Origin: Phallusia mammillata
Lineage: Eukaryota > Chordata > Ascidiacea > Phlebobranchia > Ascidiidae
Reading direction: 5' to 3'
Length of the DNA stretch: 64,000 bases
NCBI GenBank assembly: GCA_003260075.1
Contig: QLIY01000392.1
Coordinates: forward strand, 1 to 64,000
In this document: positions 10,548 through 23,000 of the stretch, piece by piece
Layout of the letters: the number at the start of each line of letters is the position of its first letter
How positions within the stretch are numbered: the first letter of the stretch is position 1
Made by a program: the position numbers and the translations under genes
Notes under the pieces: generated by a model
Told to the model about the DNA's origin: nothing
The model's input: the letters and a program-made list of their open reading frames with translations, nothing else
The model's database searches: none

Positions 10548-13500
10548 ATGGATGATTCTATAAAAGAAGAAGCAATTAACCTGAAAATAAAACTTCTGAG
10601 AGAGAAGAATGAAAAACTAGAAAGGCGTCACAAACTAATTGAGGAAGACAAAAAGTAAGTAGGTCTGTTTCTTAACCATCATGTTTTCGTTGAATAAAAC
10701 AAAATTAAACATAGAGATATTTTTTGTCAACCTTTTGTTTGCCGTACAGGCATGCTCTGGCTGTGGGAAGGTCTGTTGACAGCCCTCAAAAAGAACCATC
10801 AAGGATGCCGGTAAAATAAAGAATTGTGCATACAAAGTGATTATGCTAAATAAACCAAGCAAAAGTAAACGTGATCATTGCATTAGTTGTGCGTTTGTTG
10901 GCCATCAGGATTACTATAATCAGACTGCCAATTGTAAACAGTTTGCAATTCGCTTGCTGCAATAACATATGTGCATTTTTTAAACTTTTGTGTAAGAAGG
11001 GGTAGCTGACACGGTGACCACAGAGTCTTTCGCTACCCCGCACATTCTTCTTTTTAACTAATTTTGTTTTTGTAATTTAAATATTTCGTGCGAAATAAAC
11101 TTACTTACTTACTTACTTTGCAGAACTCAAGTAATAAGAATTATAACCATCATGCACACATGGATGAACCTTTTGGTGGTGGCGACCAGTCACAGCCACA
11201 AAGACAACACAGACCAAGACAAGCTGAGCAGCAATATGAAAGTAGAAGAGGAAATCCCAAAAGACAACCAGAACCAGAATATGATGATCACCGAGGCTCA
11301 AGAAGACACCCAGAGTCAGAGCCCCGACAGCAACAAAGGTTCAGCAGAAGGAATGATAGGGGTGAAGAACCACAAAGATACAATCGACAGGTGTTGTTAA
11401 TGCTGTTTTATTTTTGCAGATGTTTTTCATGCAGTTCTGATGCAAATTTTTACTTTGTTTAGGCTGCTGAACGGGAGTATCAACGAAGAACCAATATTGA
11501 CAAAATGGAAGCACAAATGTCTGGCAAGCTTCAGGTTGGTACCTTGTTTGGGTGACAAGCCAGAACTTCTGACTGAAAGATTCTGATCATCATTCTATTT
11601 GACAGAAAGGTGATACAGATTGGCAGGAACCTATGGGGTATTTACATGATCCGAAGCGAGTTGGTGATGAAGAATATCCCAGAAGACCACCACCTAAACA
11701 TTACCAATATAACCCAAGGCATAACCAGCCAAGAAGGGTAAAACTAAATAAGTTTGTTGTACATTTCTGAGTGTAGTTGAATGACCCAAAACTTTTGGCC
11801 TAGCCTAAACTGTACTAAAATCAAAAATATTGAACCCACAGAATTTTGACATTCAAACATCCTTTCCAAACTTGCAGATCGGGGGGGGGGTTTTTACATT
11901 TCTAAGTGTAGTTGAATGACCCAAAACTTTTGGCCTAGCCTAAATTGTACTAAAATCAAAAATATTTAACCCACAGAATTTTGACATTCAAACATCCTTT
12001 CCAAACTTGCAGATCTATCCCAGACCTAGCCAACATGTTAAAATTAATATTGTAAACAGGAATATGACAGCCCTAGGACTCAAATGGAAATGGCTGTTCA
12101 AATGACTGGAAGGCAGAGACGTGATTATGCACAATGGAAAACACAACAAGAACAAGCTGATGCTGAGCGAATGAGAAGAGCCCATGCCGACGGTGGCACT
12201 TGGAGAAGGGAGTGGGACAACGAAAAACAGTCAGTTGTTACTCAACCTAATGTAACATAAGAAATTACCATTTTAAAAACCTGTGTATTTTTGTAAATTA
12301 CGTAATTCGTTTTCATATTATATTTACACCTCCAAGTGTTTGAAAACAAACAGTATTGTTAACTTTTTATCTTACTCTGTTGGGAAAGTTGTAGCACTTT
12401 TATTGTATAAATCTGTTGGAAAATTATCTTTAATAGAAACATACAATTGTCTTCTTAGTGAAAACAGGGGGGGGGGATTACTCAACCTAATGTAACATAA
12501 GAAATTACCATTTTAAAACCTGTGTATTTTTGTAAATTATGTAATTCGTTTTCATATTATATTTACATCTCCAAGTGTTTGAAAACAAACAGTATTGTTA
12601 ACTTTTTATCTTACTACGTTGGGAAAGTTGTAGCACTTTTATTGTATAAATCTGAAAATTATCTTTAATAGAAACATACAATTGTCTTCTTAGTGAAAAC
12701 AGGGGGGGGGGGGTGCTAATATGTCTGGAGCTGCAGACAAAGAGTGGCCAAGTCTGGGTAAACTGCTGAAATAATTTGGCTATAAATTTTTAAAGTACTA
12801 ATAACTTGATAGAAATTTGAAAAAAACAGCAATTTAAAATGAAGGTGGTAATGTTTAGCACATATGCTTTACTGATATTTTAATGTTAACCTGATAAAAT
12901 TAACTCTTTACAAACAGGAGATAGTGAACAGAAACCCCAAAACTTTGACCGGCCAAGGAAGCAAAGAAATGAGGGAAGAATGAGACATAGCAAAAGACCA
13001 GAAGAAAGTATGTAGACACTGTAGTAATTATTACAACTTGTTTTATTTTTTTATTCTGTTTTGTCAGACAATGAAATGACACAGAGACAAGATGTTCATC
13101 ATCCTGAAGGGAAAACCCTGGGCAGCAGGCAAGATTCGAGTCAACATCAACCCGGGTATAATACACAACCTTGTAGCAAAAATGCCATTTTTGACTTAAT
13201 TGGACGAACAACATAAACAAAATATGTAGAAAATGCCCTGTACCAGAATAATAATGTTACCTTATGATTTTCAATGACATATGTTTGTTTCATACAGAAA
13301 TCAGCCTGATGATACAGCTCCATCCCCTGGGAGCAGGTCAAATCAGTTTAGCAACTATTCACGGGGCAGAGGGCGTGGTCGTGGTAGAGGTAGAGGGAAG
13401 TTCAAAGAGTCCAGGGGAGCTGGTGGAAAGTCCCAGGGCAGAACCAGAAACCACCCAGATCTTACCGTTTCTATTGGATCCCCAGAATCAACTGTAATCA

Positions 13501-15946
13501 ATGCAGATGCTGAGTCTCCACCTTCTTCTAACAAGACTCCTTCCACTGGTGGTTCATTGATCAGCCCATTAAAAACTCCAGAAAATTTTAGAAAAGTTGA
13601 CGATTGGGCAACTGAAATGGAAATGAGAAGCCCAACTTACATTGCTGACCAAGGAGCTAAAATACCACCACCTGAAATACAACTTGGTCAAAATGAGAAG
13701 GCAGTTGATTCATATGAAGATGGAAGCAACAATGAGAATGTTGAAAGTGGATCAAATGTAAGGGAACCGTCAACCCAATCCCTCCAAGATAATGAAGCTG
13801 AGAATGTCAAACATGATCTTAGTGCTGCCAACCTTGCTGAAAAATCAGAAACCATTCCATTGTCTAATGAAGGTGATGATGTAAAGGAACCAAGCCCTGA
13901 GCCAGATAACGATATAGCTAAAGATGCAGAAACCAACGAGGAAGCAGTCAAGACAAGTCATGTAGACGAAACTAAACAACTGTCTGACATTGTTGAAAAC
14001 AATTTCCAAGATGTTGTTACAGAAGAACAAGCAGAGACAAGCAACAAAACAGAGCAAATTGAAAGTGGAACAGTTGCTACTGACAAGACACAGGAACAGG
14101 AGTTGACTGAAACTGATGTGTCTGAAGAGGTTTCTGAAGCCAAATCAAACATAAAGGAAGTGGAAGACAATCTAGAAACGACTGAACACAACACTGTTGA
14201 TAAAAGTGACTGTGAGCATTCAGAAGACACTGATTCTCAGGAAAAGAAACCAGATATGGTGCAAAATGATGAAAACAACACATCAGTTGATGTGAGTGAA
14301 GAATCACAAGTGAAAGAAATTGGAGAAACTGAAGGAAAAGAGCAGGACGGTTGTAAACTTGATGAATTTTCTGACCCAAATCAAGATTCCCATAAAATTC
14401 TGAATGAGATGGGTGAAGGAGATGAAAACAACCTTGCATGTGATAATGATCATGCACAAAAAGTTATTGATGATAAAGTTACCAGCCAGACTGATGTTAG
14501 CAAATCAGATGATGATGATTTTAAAAGTGTTAAAAGTGATGAAGGGTAAGTTTTACTTCACTATTCAGTAACCTGGTAACTGAGTTTTACTTTAAGCTGT
14601 TTATCAATTACAGAGAAACTTTTGATGATGCAGTGGCGATTGAGGAAGACACACCCACTGAAAAAGAAGCCACAGCTGTGGAATCTCATGCTGCTGAACA
14701 AGAAGTCCCCCAACCACTTGACGAAAATAATTCAGAGCCTGAGAGTTCAACTGACAGAGTGGCAAGTCCAGCTTCAAATGATAATGATGAAAAAAGTGGG
14801 ATTGTTGAAGATGAGGAGAGTGAACAGAAAGTGGATTCAACTAGTGATGATATCGCCACCCAACATAGTGACAATGAGTAAGTGTTGTCTGTTTGGGCTG
14901 TGTCATGTTTGACATGAATTTAAGTGCAAATGTTTTGGGTTGTAACATTTGTTTCATGAACGCAAGTGCGCTGGTATCATGCCCTTATCACAGTGGTTCT
15001 TAAAGTATGGGTCCAAACATGGGTCGCGCAGGGTAAAAAAAGGGGTCGCGCTATGGTGATTCAATTCTGCCCAAACGATTTTTTTTTCTGCATTAAGTAA
15101 ACACAAACGAATTTACTTAATGCAGAAGTAAAGTCAACCTCACTAAACCACGTTATACAGTAAAATGAACAAATCATTACCCCTTACAGACAATAGCCTT
15201 CTGTTACGCACATGGCGATTGTAACGTCATAGCACGGGAAATAATAGGACAAGTTAATTATGCGAAACTGAACGTGGAAATGTGACAGTTCGCGTTTAAG
15301 GATGATTAAGTAATCGTACAAGGAAAAGTTTTTAGATTTGGGATTCACTTCTATCAATGATCATGGTGCTGTAAAGCCGCGGTGAGTGCTGTGTTATGCA
15401 GTGTTGTCGAACGAATCGAACTGATTTGAAGAGCTCGTTAAGCCTCGAAATCGTCGTCCGTCTCGTTATCGAACAGCACAGTTAAAAGTCGAATCACAGA
15501 CCTTTCACTGAATATAAAATATCAAGTGATCTCCCGAATGAAAAATAGAGCCGTGCTTTGAAGATATTATGAAGGAAAATTTGCAGTTTTATTAATCACA
15601 TTACATAAATAAACCATTTGTTTGTAATAAATCATTGTTTCATAGCACTGTGTACTACAACTGGTTGTCTGTGTCCTTTTCTATTTGATGCATTTCAGAA
15701 AAAATACATTTTTTGATGTTTGAAACTTGGGTCGTGAGATGTTCATAAAACTCAGATTTGGGTCGCGGCCGAAAAAGTTTGAGAACCACTGCCTTATCAT
15801 AATGAAGGTGGTGGATGCCTGCTTTAATGTGGGTGTGTTGTGGTACAATGGAAAAAAAGTATTCCCTGGTGTGGTCACATCATATGCTTTTCATTAAGTG
15901 TGTCTCTGTTGTTGTCGTTATCAGATGCAGCGTCGTTGACAACTGA
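10548..15946 (+). CDS. CCDC9: CCDC9-like protein (coiled-coil, RGG and acidic tail)
   Basis: CCDC9-family proteins are RNA-binding factors reported with the exon junction complex. Exons: 10548-10654, 10750-10810, 11124-11390, 11463-11534, 11606-11737, 12060-12251, 12712-12757, 12918-13007, 13068-13155, 13298-14545, 14614-14877, 15925-15946; about 862 residues. Diagnostic segments are the N-terminal coiled coil (KIKLLREKNEKLERRHKLIE), GRSV at about residue 47, QMTGRQRRDYAQWK followed by WRREWDNEK, an RG-repeat run near residue 370, and VDDWATEMEMRSP; each has a counterpart in vertebrate CCDC9. The rest of exon 10 and exon 11 is a long acidic, Ser/Glu-rich low-complexity region. The start is the first ATG of the coiled coil, after a splice-like acceptor at 10517. 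The left edge of exon 7 is masked by a G-run at 12702-12713. The last exon is inferred: GA|GTAAGT at 14878 is a strong donor and 15925 follows a good pyrimidine tract. If that intron is not removed, the protein ends at TAA 14881. Confidence 0.8.
11881..11890. other. G10 run in a CCDC9 intron
   Basis: Left copy 11760-11880, right copy about 11893-12013. Confidence 0.7.
12467..12476. other. G10 run in a CCDC9 intron
   Basis: Left copy 12238-12466 (including the last 14 bases of exon 6), right copy 12477-12701. Confidence 0.7.
12702..12713. other. G12 run over the CCDC9 exon 7 acceptor
   Basis: The left contig ends ...AAACAG and the right begins GTGCTAATATG. A native CAG|GGTGCTAAT junction would explain 12 as 10 plus two native bases. 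The exon start (12712) is inferred from frame. Confidence 0.6.
14991..15791. mobile_element. hAT-type non-autonomous element with perfect 8-bp duplication
   Basis: Ends CAGTGGTTCTTAAAGTATGG and GTTTGAGAACCACTG; target duplication CCTTATCA at 14983-14990 and 15792-15799. 801 bp with no transposase-like frame. It sits in the proposed last intron of CCDC9. Confidence 0.85.
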
Positions 15947-17009
15947 ATGCTTTGGCAGCTTGCTTGCGATTTCACATGCTCAATCAAAAAATGCCATTTC
16001 TTAACTGTACCATGGTGGCAGAAACAAAAGAAATATTCAAGAAGCTGCTCCTTTGCTTGCACCGACGAGTTTTTCTGAACAACTCTTTCCGGTTCTGGCT
16101 GATGTTAGCTGTGCCTCAGTTCGGAGTATGGACGAACAATCGTAATTGCGTAAAATCTACTGGAGCATGAATTGTGTGATTAATTGCTGCGTTAAAACTT
16201 AAATGTACACTCTTTTGACACCAAGCGGGTGTTATAATTAAAAAGCAACTGTTAGCGTTAAAGCAGCGTTTACTTTTTTATGTTTTACAAACATAAACGG
16301 GTTGTAGTTTTTTTTAATTGTCGATCTCTACTTTTATGAGCAGATTGTTAGCCACCATTTGTAAAAGTTTACTCGAAAATGACAATATTTGAACAAATAG
16401 AATGTGTGCGGGCAGTAGTCTAATTGTCCCGGTACATCGTTTGGTCGACGTTCGTTATGGTTGCATTGCGCTTTAAAAAAATAAACAAGTTTCATTGATC
16501 ACGTGATGTTGCTGTATTAAGCAGGTGTTGATTTTTGGCAGGATGTATAGCACTTAAAACGAGTAACGAACACGGATGATTTGAACTGTTGCTCTTTTTC
16601 AAATATTTAAAAATTTAGCCTTGCGATACAACCGTAACACAGTTACTAGTAGCTATGCTAAGCTGTAAATATTAAATTAACATCTTCGCAGTTTACTACT
16701 ATTATCATTGATTATGCTGCATAGTAATGAACAACAATCAAAGCTTATGTTACGCCGTGAGGTATATCAAAGACCTCTTTTTCTACAATTAACCAGATTC
16801 TGGACACACACTTAAGTCACCCATTTACCTCTTGGGTATTGCAAATGATTTAAAAGAATATGTTTTGTAATGCACTTGTTTTACGTCCTGTCTTTTAGTC
16901 TGCAATCACGGACAAACATAACACTAAATATAGTCACAATAAAACCTTTATTAACGAGATAGGTAAAATGATAAAGCAACAAACAGTGGTCAGCACTTTT
17001 TAGTGACGA
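15947..17009. other. Convergent 3' regions of CCDC9 and TTC6
   Basis: AT-rich with no gene. AATAAA on the + strand at 16480-16485 could serve CCDC9. AATAAA on the - strand (16947-16952) lies about 60 bases past the TTC6 stop. Confidence 0.5.
16947..16952 (-). promoter_or_regulatory. Candidate TTC6 polyadenylation signal
   Basis: AATAAA read on the minus strand, about 60 bases downstream of the TTC6 stop codon. Confidence 0.5.
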
Positions 17010-20000
17010 TTACTGACGTCTTTTTCCCATCAAACGCAACTTCCTTTCGTAGAGCACAAGTGACTCTTGGTAATCTTCCACAGCTTTCACCTTGTTGCCT
17101 AGACAACCACGAACGTCAGCTCGACGTTTCAAAGTTATGTGGTCGCTCGGATCAATCGAAAGTGCTGAAACGAAATATATGTTTCACTATATGTACTAAC
17201 TAAATTTTAAGCTCTTTTATGACTAATGACGCAAACATAACTTTCTTGTTTGTGTTTTAGAGAGGTTCATAGTGCAGGGCCTTTAGTAACGATAAATATT
17301 GTTGACCATACCCATGTTAAAGTCGTGCGGGGGGGGGGTGTTCTTTTATGACTAATGACGCAAACATAACTTTCTTATTTGTGTTTTAGAGAGGTTCATA
17401 GTGCAGGGTCTTTAGTAACGATAAATATTGTTGACCATACCCATGTTAAAGTCGTGCTCGGCGTCTTCGTATTGTTTCAACACAAAGTGGAGATTTCCTC
17501 GGTTGTAGTAAAAGTGAGCATTATGTGAATCAAGATCGATGGCCCGTTTAAAATCTTTCAACGCATCCTGCAAAAAAAGCAATTAACCACGTTGTGCCCA
17601 AATCATTACGACACAAGAAGATTTTAAAATGTATTGCTTTAAAAATGTATTGTATAAACAATTACTGCTAATTAAAATTATGCCTTTAAGAGAGCCCACT
17701 GTATATGTTATTGCATTACACTATTGCAAATTATGCCTTCCACCCTGCAGTGGGCTTTTGCGGATACACCTACACTAGGGTTTCCCAAGAAGACATTGGT
17801 GATAGCTCGGTTAAGAAAAGCAACGCTATTGGTTGGATCCTGGTTGAGAACAATATTCAGGCACTCTCGGGCTTCTGCAAATCTTCTGTCTCGCAGGTAT
17901 AACACAGTGGCGTTGAAATGAGCTGGTGTGTAGTCGGGATTCAGAGCACGTGCTTTCTGTTAAAAAAAACATACATAAACACTCAAGACTCTGTCTTCCC
18001 ACTCTGGACTATGTATTAAAAAAAGAGTGGAAAGACAAATCGGAAAAAGTGAATGGACTTAACACATATATTTGTTGAAAGGAAAACCACAAACGCTTTT
18101 TTTCCCTTTAGTTAAACGCGAAACGAATCCGAGTCCATGCAATAAATATTCATATCTGAATCCAAGCTAAGAAAATTGTTTCAGACTTTAAAGACATGCA
18201 AATACAATGCACACAAATCACTTACCGAATAAAAAGCCATTGCCGTGTGAAGGTCATGCTGACATTGATGAACAACTCCACACGCTGTGAGAAGTCGAGC
18301 AGTGGGCGCTCCACACTTTAGAGCAACTGACACATCCCGTGCAGCAGCATCAAGATCTCCAGCATGAAGACACGTCACAGCTCGACCCTCGAGTGCTGAC
18401 TGACATTTCGGGTTGAGTTCGATGGCTGAGGTAAACTGTAGCCAAGCCTGTTGAAGTGAGCCATTCATCTGCAAAGTAAAATTTTGGCTATTTTATCCAA
18501 ACTATATTTTTAAACCAGAATATTTTATAACTGAAGTTAGTAAATGCTTTGTGCTGCGAGATCATTTGTTTATGCAACAACAATTTAATGGAGTTCTGTG
18601 TCGGTATGAATGCGATCAAAAAATTAGGTTTTTTGGGGTCGGCAGTGGAGGAGTATTTTGTAAAAACTTAAATGTGTTCAAATCTATACTTCAGATATCT
18701 TTAACCCATTCTTAGATAGTTTGCTTTAAAATTACACACACGACCCGGACACGGAGAATAGCTTACACTATGGACAAAATTGTTCATTGTAGATTGTACC
18801 TGTAAGTTGTAACCAAGGTGAACTCTCGCTTCGACACTGGACGGATTCAGTCTTAAAGCTTTTTCGTACTCCACTTTCGCCTCCTGAAGTTTTCCTGCAT
18901 CGCAGTACGCATCGCCTCGACCGATGTAAGCAGCCAGGTAATACTGATCCACCTCGAGACAGCGAGTATAAGCGTGTTCTGCTTCTTCCAAGTCATTTAA
19001 CCTGCAAAATGTTTTTACAGTGATATTTTTCTAGTTATTACACCTAACCAAAACGAAATCCAAGAAATTGTCTTTTTGGAAACAAACTTATTCCTAGGCC
19101 TCGTTTCCTAATTCATACTGCGATGTCATGTGCTAAAGGCCAGAAACTATTGCGCATAGTTGGTATAATTAGTGTAGACACAATGAACATTGATCAGGGA
19201 TCATTAAGATTCGTCACACAATCGTTTTTTGCATCTACATTTTTTTACATTTAAAAACGCTGAAGTGCCCAACGATAAACTCTAAAATTTGGAGCAAAAT
19301 AATAAAACCAAAATATACTTGTGATAGCATAGAGCCATGCTGTGAAGGATAGCAGTGTCGCTTGGTGAGAGTAGTGCAGCTTGTTCAAGATCCAGCGCAG
19401 CATTCCGTGCGTCTTGGAACTCGCTATTAACGTACAGCAACGCTCGATTGACAAACACCCGAATCCTTAACACTTTTGACTCTTCGCTTGTGTTGTTTAA
19501 TGTCAACATCAGAATTATGCTGTAATCCTGCAAAAAGATCAATTGAATAGCGGTAATTTGTGACAACATTTTTTATTTTAGCCACGAAAGTAGGTGCCGG
19601 TGCCGGTGCCGGTGCCGGTGCCGTTCCTGGATGTTAGGAAAAATTTTTTGTTTCGGGCCGAAACCGCCTTATGGCCGAATAATTTTCGCCAAACTATGTT
19701 TTCAACTGAACCTTGAACATATTTATCACTAGGGATGGGCCGAGCCGAGCCAGAACCCGAGTACTCGGTACCGAGCATCGCTATTTTTGATGCTCGGTGC
19801 TCGGCCGAGCAGTTGCACAAACTGACCCGAGCGTTAAATTTGCATATTCATGCCCCCAACTAGTGTTCTAAAGGATATCCAAGAAAAACAACGAATAATT
19901 TTTAAAGTGAGATGCTCGGTGCTCGATCAAACAGAACATTTGCAGTTTTGGCACATCCCTATTTATCACACTCAACTTTTATACGTTAGCTTAACATAAC

Positions 20001-23000
20001 ACCTGATATTTTGCAGACAACGCGGCTCGTCATTAGAGGACACAACAATTAGTCGATTTATTATGTTTTAAATTGGCGATAAGTTAAATGCATTATTTCT
20101 TCACTCAAAAAGTTCGGTATGGGCCGAATTTTCAACAAGTTTGTACCGAAATCAAAAAATTGGCAAAATAACCGAAACGCAGGTGCATCAATGGTTTTCA
20201 TTTCTTTAAACAGTCTTTAAAGAACATAAGTATGCACTCGTATTTGGTCCCTTTTTGACAAACCTTTAGAGCAGCTTCATCCTTTTTCATTCTATGAAGA
20301 CAGACAGCCCGGTTGTAATAGGCGAGTGAACATTGTTTGTCGAGTTTGATCGCTTGTGTGAGATCAGTTATGGCATGATGATAAGCTGAGATGCGATATT
20401 TTAAAGCTCCTCGACACAGTAACGCTCGGACGCTCCGTGGTCGCAGTCGAAGAGCCTCGTTGCAGTTTAGAATTGCCTAAAACCGAATACATTAAATAAG
20501 TGGCAAACGGCAAAAGAATTTGGTCTTATACATGCAAACTTGTTGTGGCTAAAATAAAAGTATGTTGACAACATCTGATGCGACAGAATACAATTTGATT
20601 CCAGTTGCACCAAGAAACCTAAACCATGCTTTGATCGGAAAGTTTGTTTTTCGTTCAACTGAGATAATATATTCATTCCAGGCACAAGATCTTTTTGATT
20701 TATTAAGCGTTTTATATTTAAACCAAAAAAATATTACAGCTATAAATGAGAAAAGCTGTTATTGATATCATCGTGTTATCAAATCGCAATTTGCTAGATT
20801 AATTTCCAAAAAACAAAAACTTCAAATGATGGTGAAATTACCTTGCTGTATCGCTTTTTGGTGCAGTAAAATGCCGCGCGACTCAGATAAGCTTCAAACA
20901 ACTTGGGTTGGAGAGCAAGGGCCCGGTTTAAATCCTGAACACCCTTGGAGTGATCGAGCTTTAGTCGACACAAACCACGTTGGTAATAAGCCTCGGCATA
21001 ATTCGGATTTATCTGCAACAGACATTTAGATTCGTAAATTTACAATATTGTCAAATTGCGTAGTGCACACTACTGTATGCGCACACACAGGGGCAAAAAA
21101 GTTACGTGCTGTTTATATATGGGTTCTTTTTTCGGCTTTCATTCGGTAATTGTTGCGCTTTTTAACAAGTAAACCAAGAACCTGTAATAACGACAATAAT
21201 CATTGTATACCTTTAGAGCTTCGTTATACGCAAGCAATGCTCGTGTATGGTCGCACATTTCTGTGTGACATTGTCCAAGTAGAAAGTGAATTTCCGCGCT
21301 CTCTGGTGGCGCCTTGTGTTGCTCAAGCGCTGTTTCGCCATAAGCAAACAATGTTGATAACTCAAGGGCGTTTTTCAGGTTGGTGACTGCTTCCTACAAG
21401 TTCGACAGATTGTAAATATTGCACAAGACATTATAAAATATGTCTCTAAAGATAGTAGTGCAATGTATCTAAATTTGTAAAACAAAGGTTTTCACTTGAA
21501 GCAACGTTAAATTTTAGTAATACTAGCGGAAGCATATAACCGTGATTTGTGTTAATATCACACACAAAACGTCGGGCTCATCAATATATGAATTGTGCAA
21601 AAGTACCTTGAATCGTTTTCCCTTCATTAGAGCCTTTGATAGAAGAACATACATATGTGGTATTGGCTTGGTACGACAGGCTGCACTGAGGCTATCCACG
21701 GCGGCTGTGTGGTTGCCAAGGAACGACTGGACGACTGCCTGTTGCGTAGCCGAACTTTTCACCAAACTCTAAATATAAGCAATACAGCTTAAAACATCTT
21801 TAAGGTTGTTAAAAAGCATTGCTTCCATTACTTCCTTAAAAAGCATTGCTTCCTTGATTGACTCACAAAAATATTCCAAGAAACCATGCGCACAATATCA
21901 AATTGCGAAACAAATGGTAAATTGGAAACTTGCCTCATCCAAAGTAGCAATGTGTCGAACACAAAACGCCGCAAGTTTGAGCTGTCGCAGTTGGAGAAGT
22001 AGTTTACCTCGGCGAAGATAAAGATGCCGTTCAGTGGGTTTCAGGTGAATTGCCCTGGTAATATCTCGGACAGCAGATTTGTAATCATGAAACTTTGCGT
22101 AAGCGTCCGAACGGCACACGTAAGAGCTAAAAGATATGACGTAAAAAAACTGAATTTATACGATTTAGGTGAAGGGAATGGAAATTGTGTTTACCGTATG
22201 TAGGTTGGGTCCCCTTTGATTGCCATTGAAAACTGTTTTGCAGCTTCCCAGTAGTTGTCGGTCACCTACAACACAAACATAATCACATTATTCGAAAGTA
22301 ATTTTCTTTTTCTGCTCTAAAATGTCCATTTAAATCCAACACAAACAATGCTGAACAAAATCATTAAAATAAAAAAAAAAAATAATACATTTTCTTTAAG
22401 TTGTTGAGAAATAGCCGAAGCAAGGTACTTACTTGTAAGTGAATTAGTCCTATGTTAACGTGAGCGCACGCCAAAGAGTGGTCTAATCTCAACGTCTGTT
22501 CAAAATCTGCCATGGCCTCTTGATATTTTTTCAACTCACTGTAAAGTATCCCTCGATGAAGAAGCGCCTGTAAGGCAAATTGATGACTGTAAATGTTGGT
22601 GTAAGATACAAACTGAGATCAAAACAAGGTAATGCCTAAAAAATTACCGACCACAAAAACTTTACTCTAGTACAGTGGTTCTCAAACAATTGGATTGCAG
22701 GATTTTAGCTAGTTATGCAAAATTGTGCAAAACAATGATCCAAAGTCAGTATGTAACATCACAGACAAGACAAAAAAATTACGATTGTGCGCAAACAATT
22801 GTATTTTTGTTAGTTGTCATGCAATAAACGCTATTCTTTAGCAATGGAGACAGTCGATTCTCAATTCTACTTTGATTGGGGGGGGGGGTGAAGCCTGAAT
22901 GTGTATTCCAGAAAATCGAAATTTGATTGCAGGATTTTAGCTAGTTATGCAAAATTGTGCAAAACAATGATCCAAAGTCAGTATGTAAAATCACAGACAA

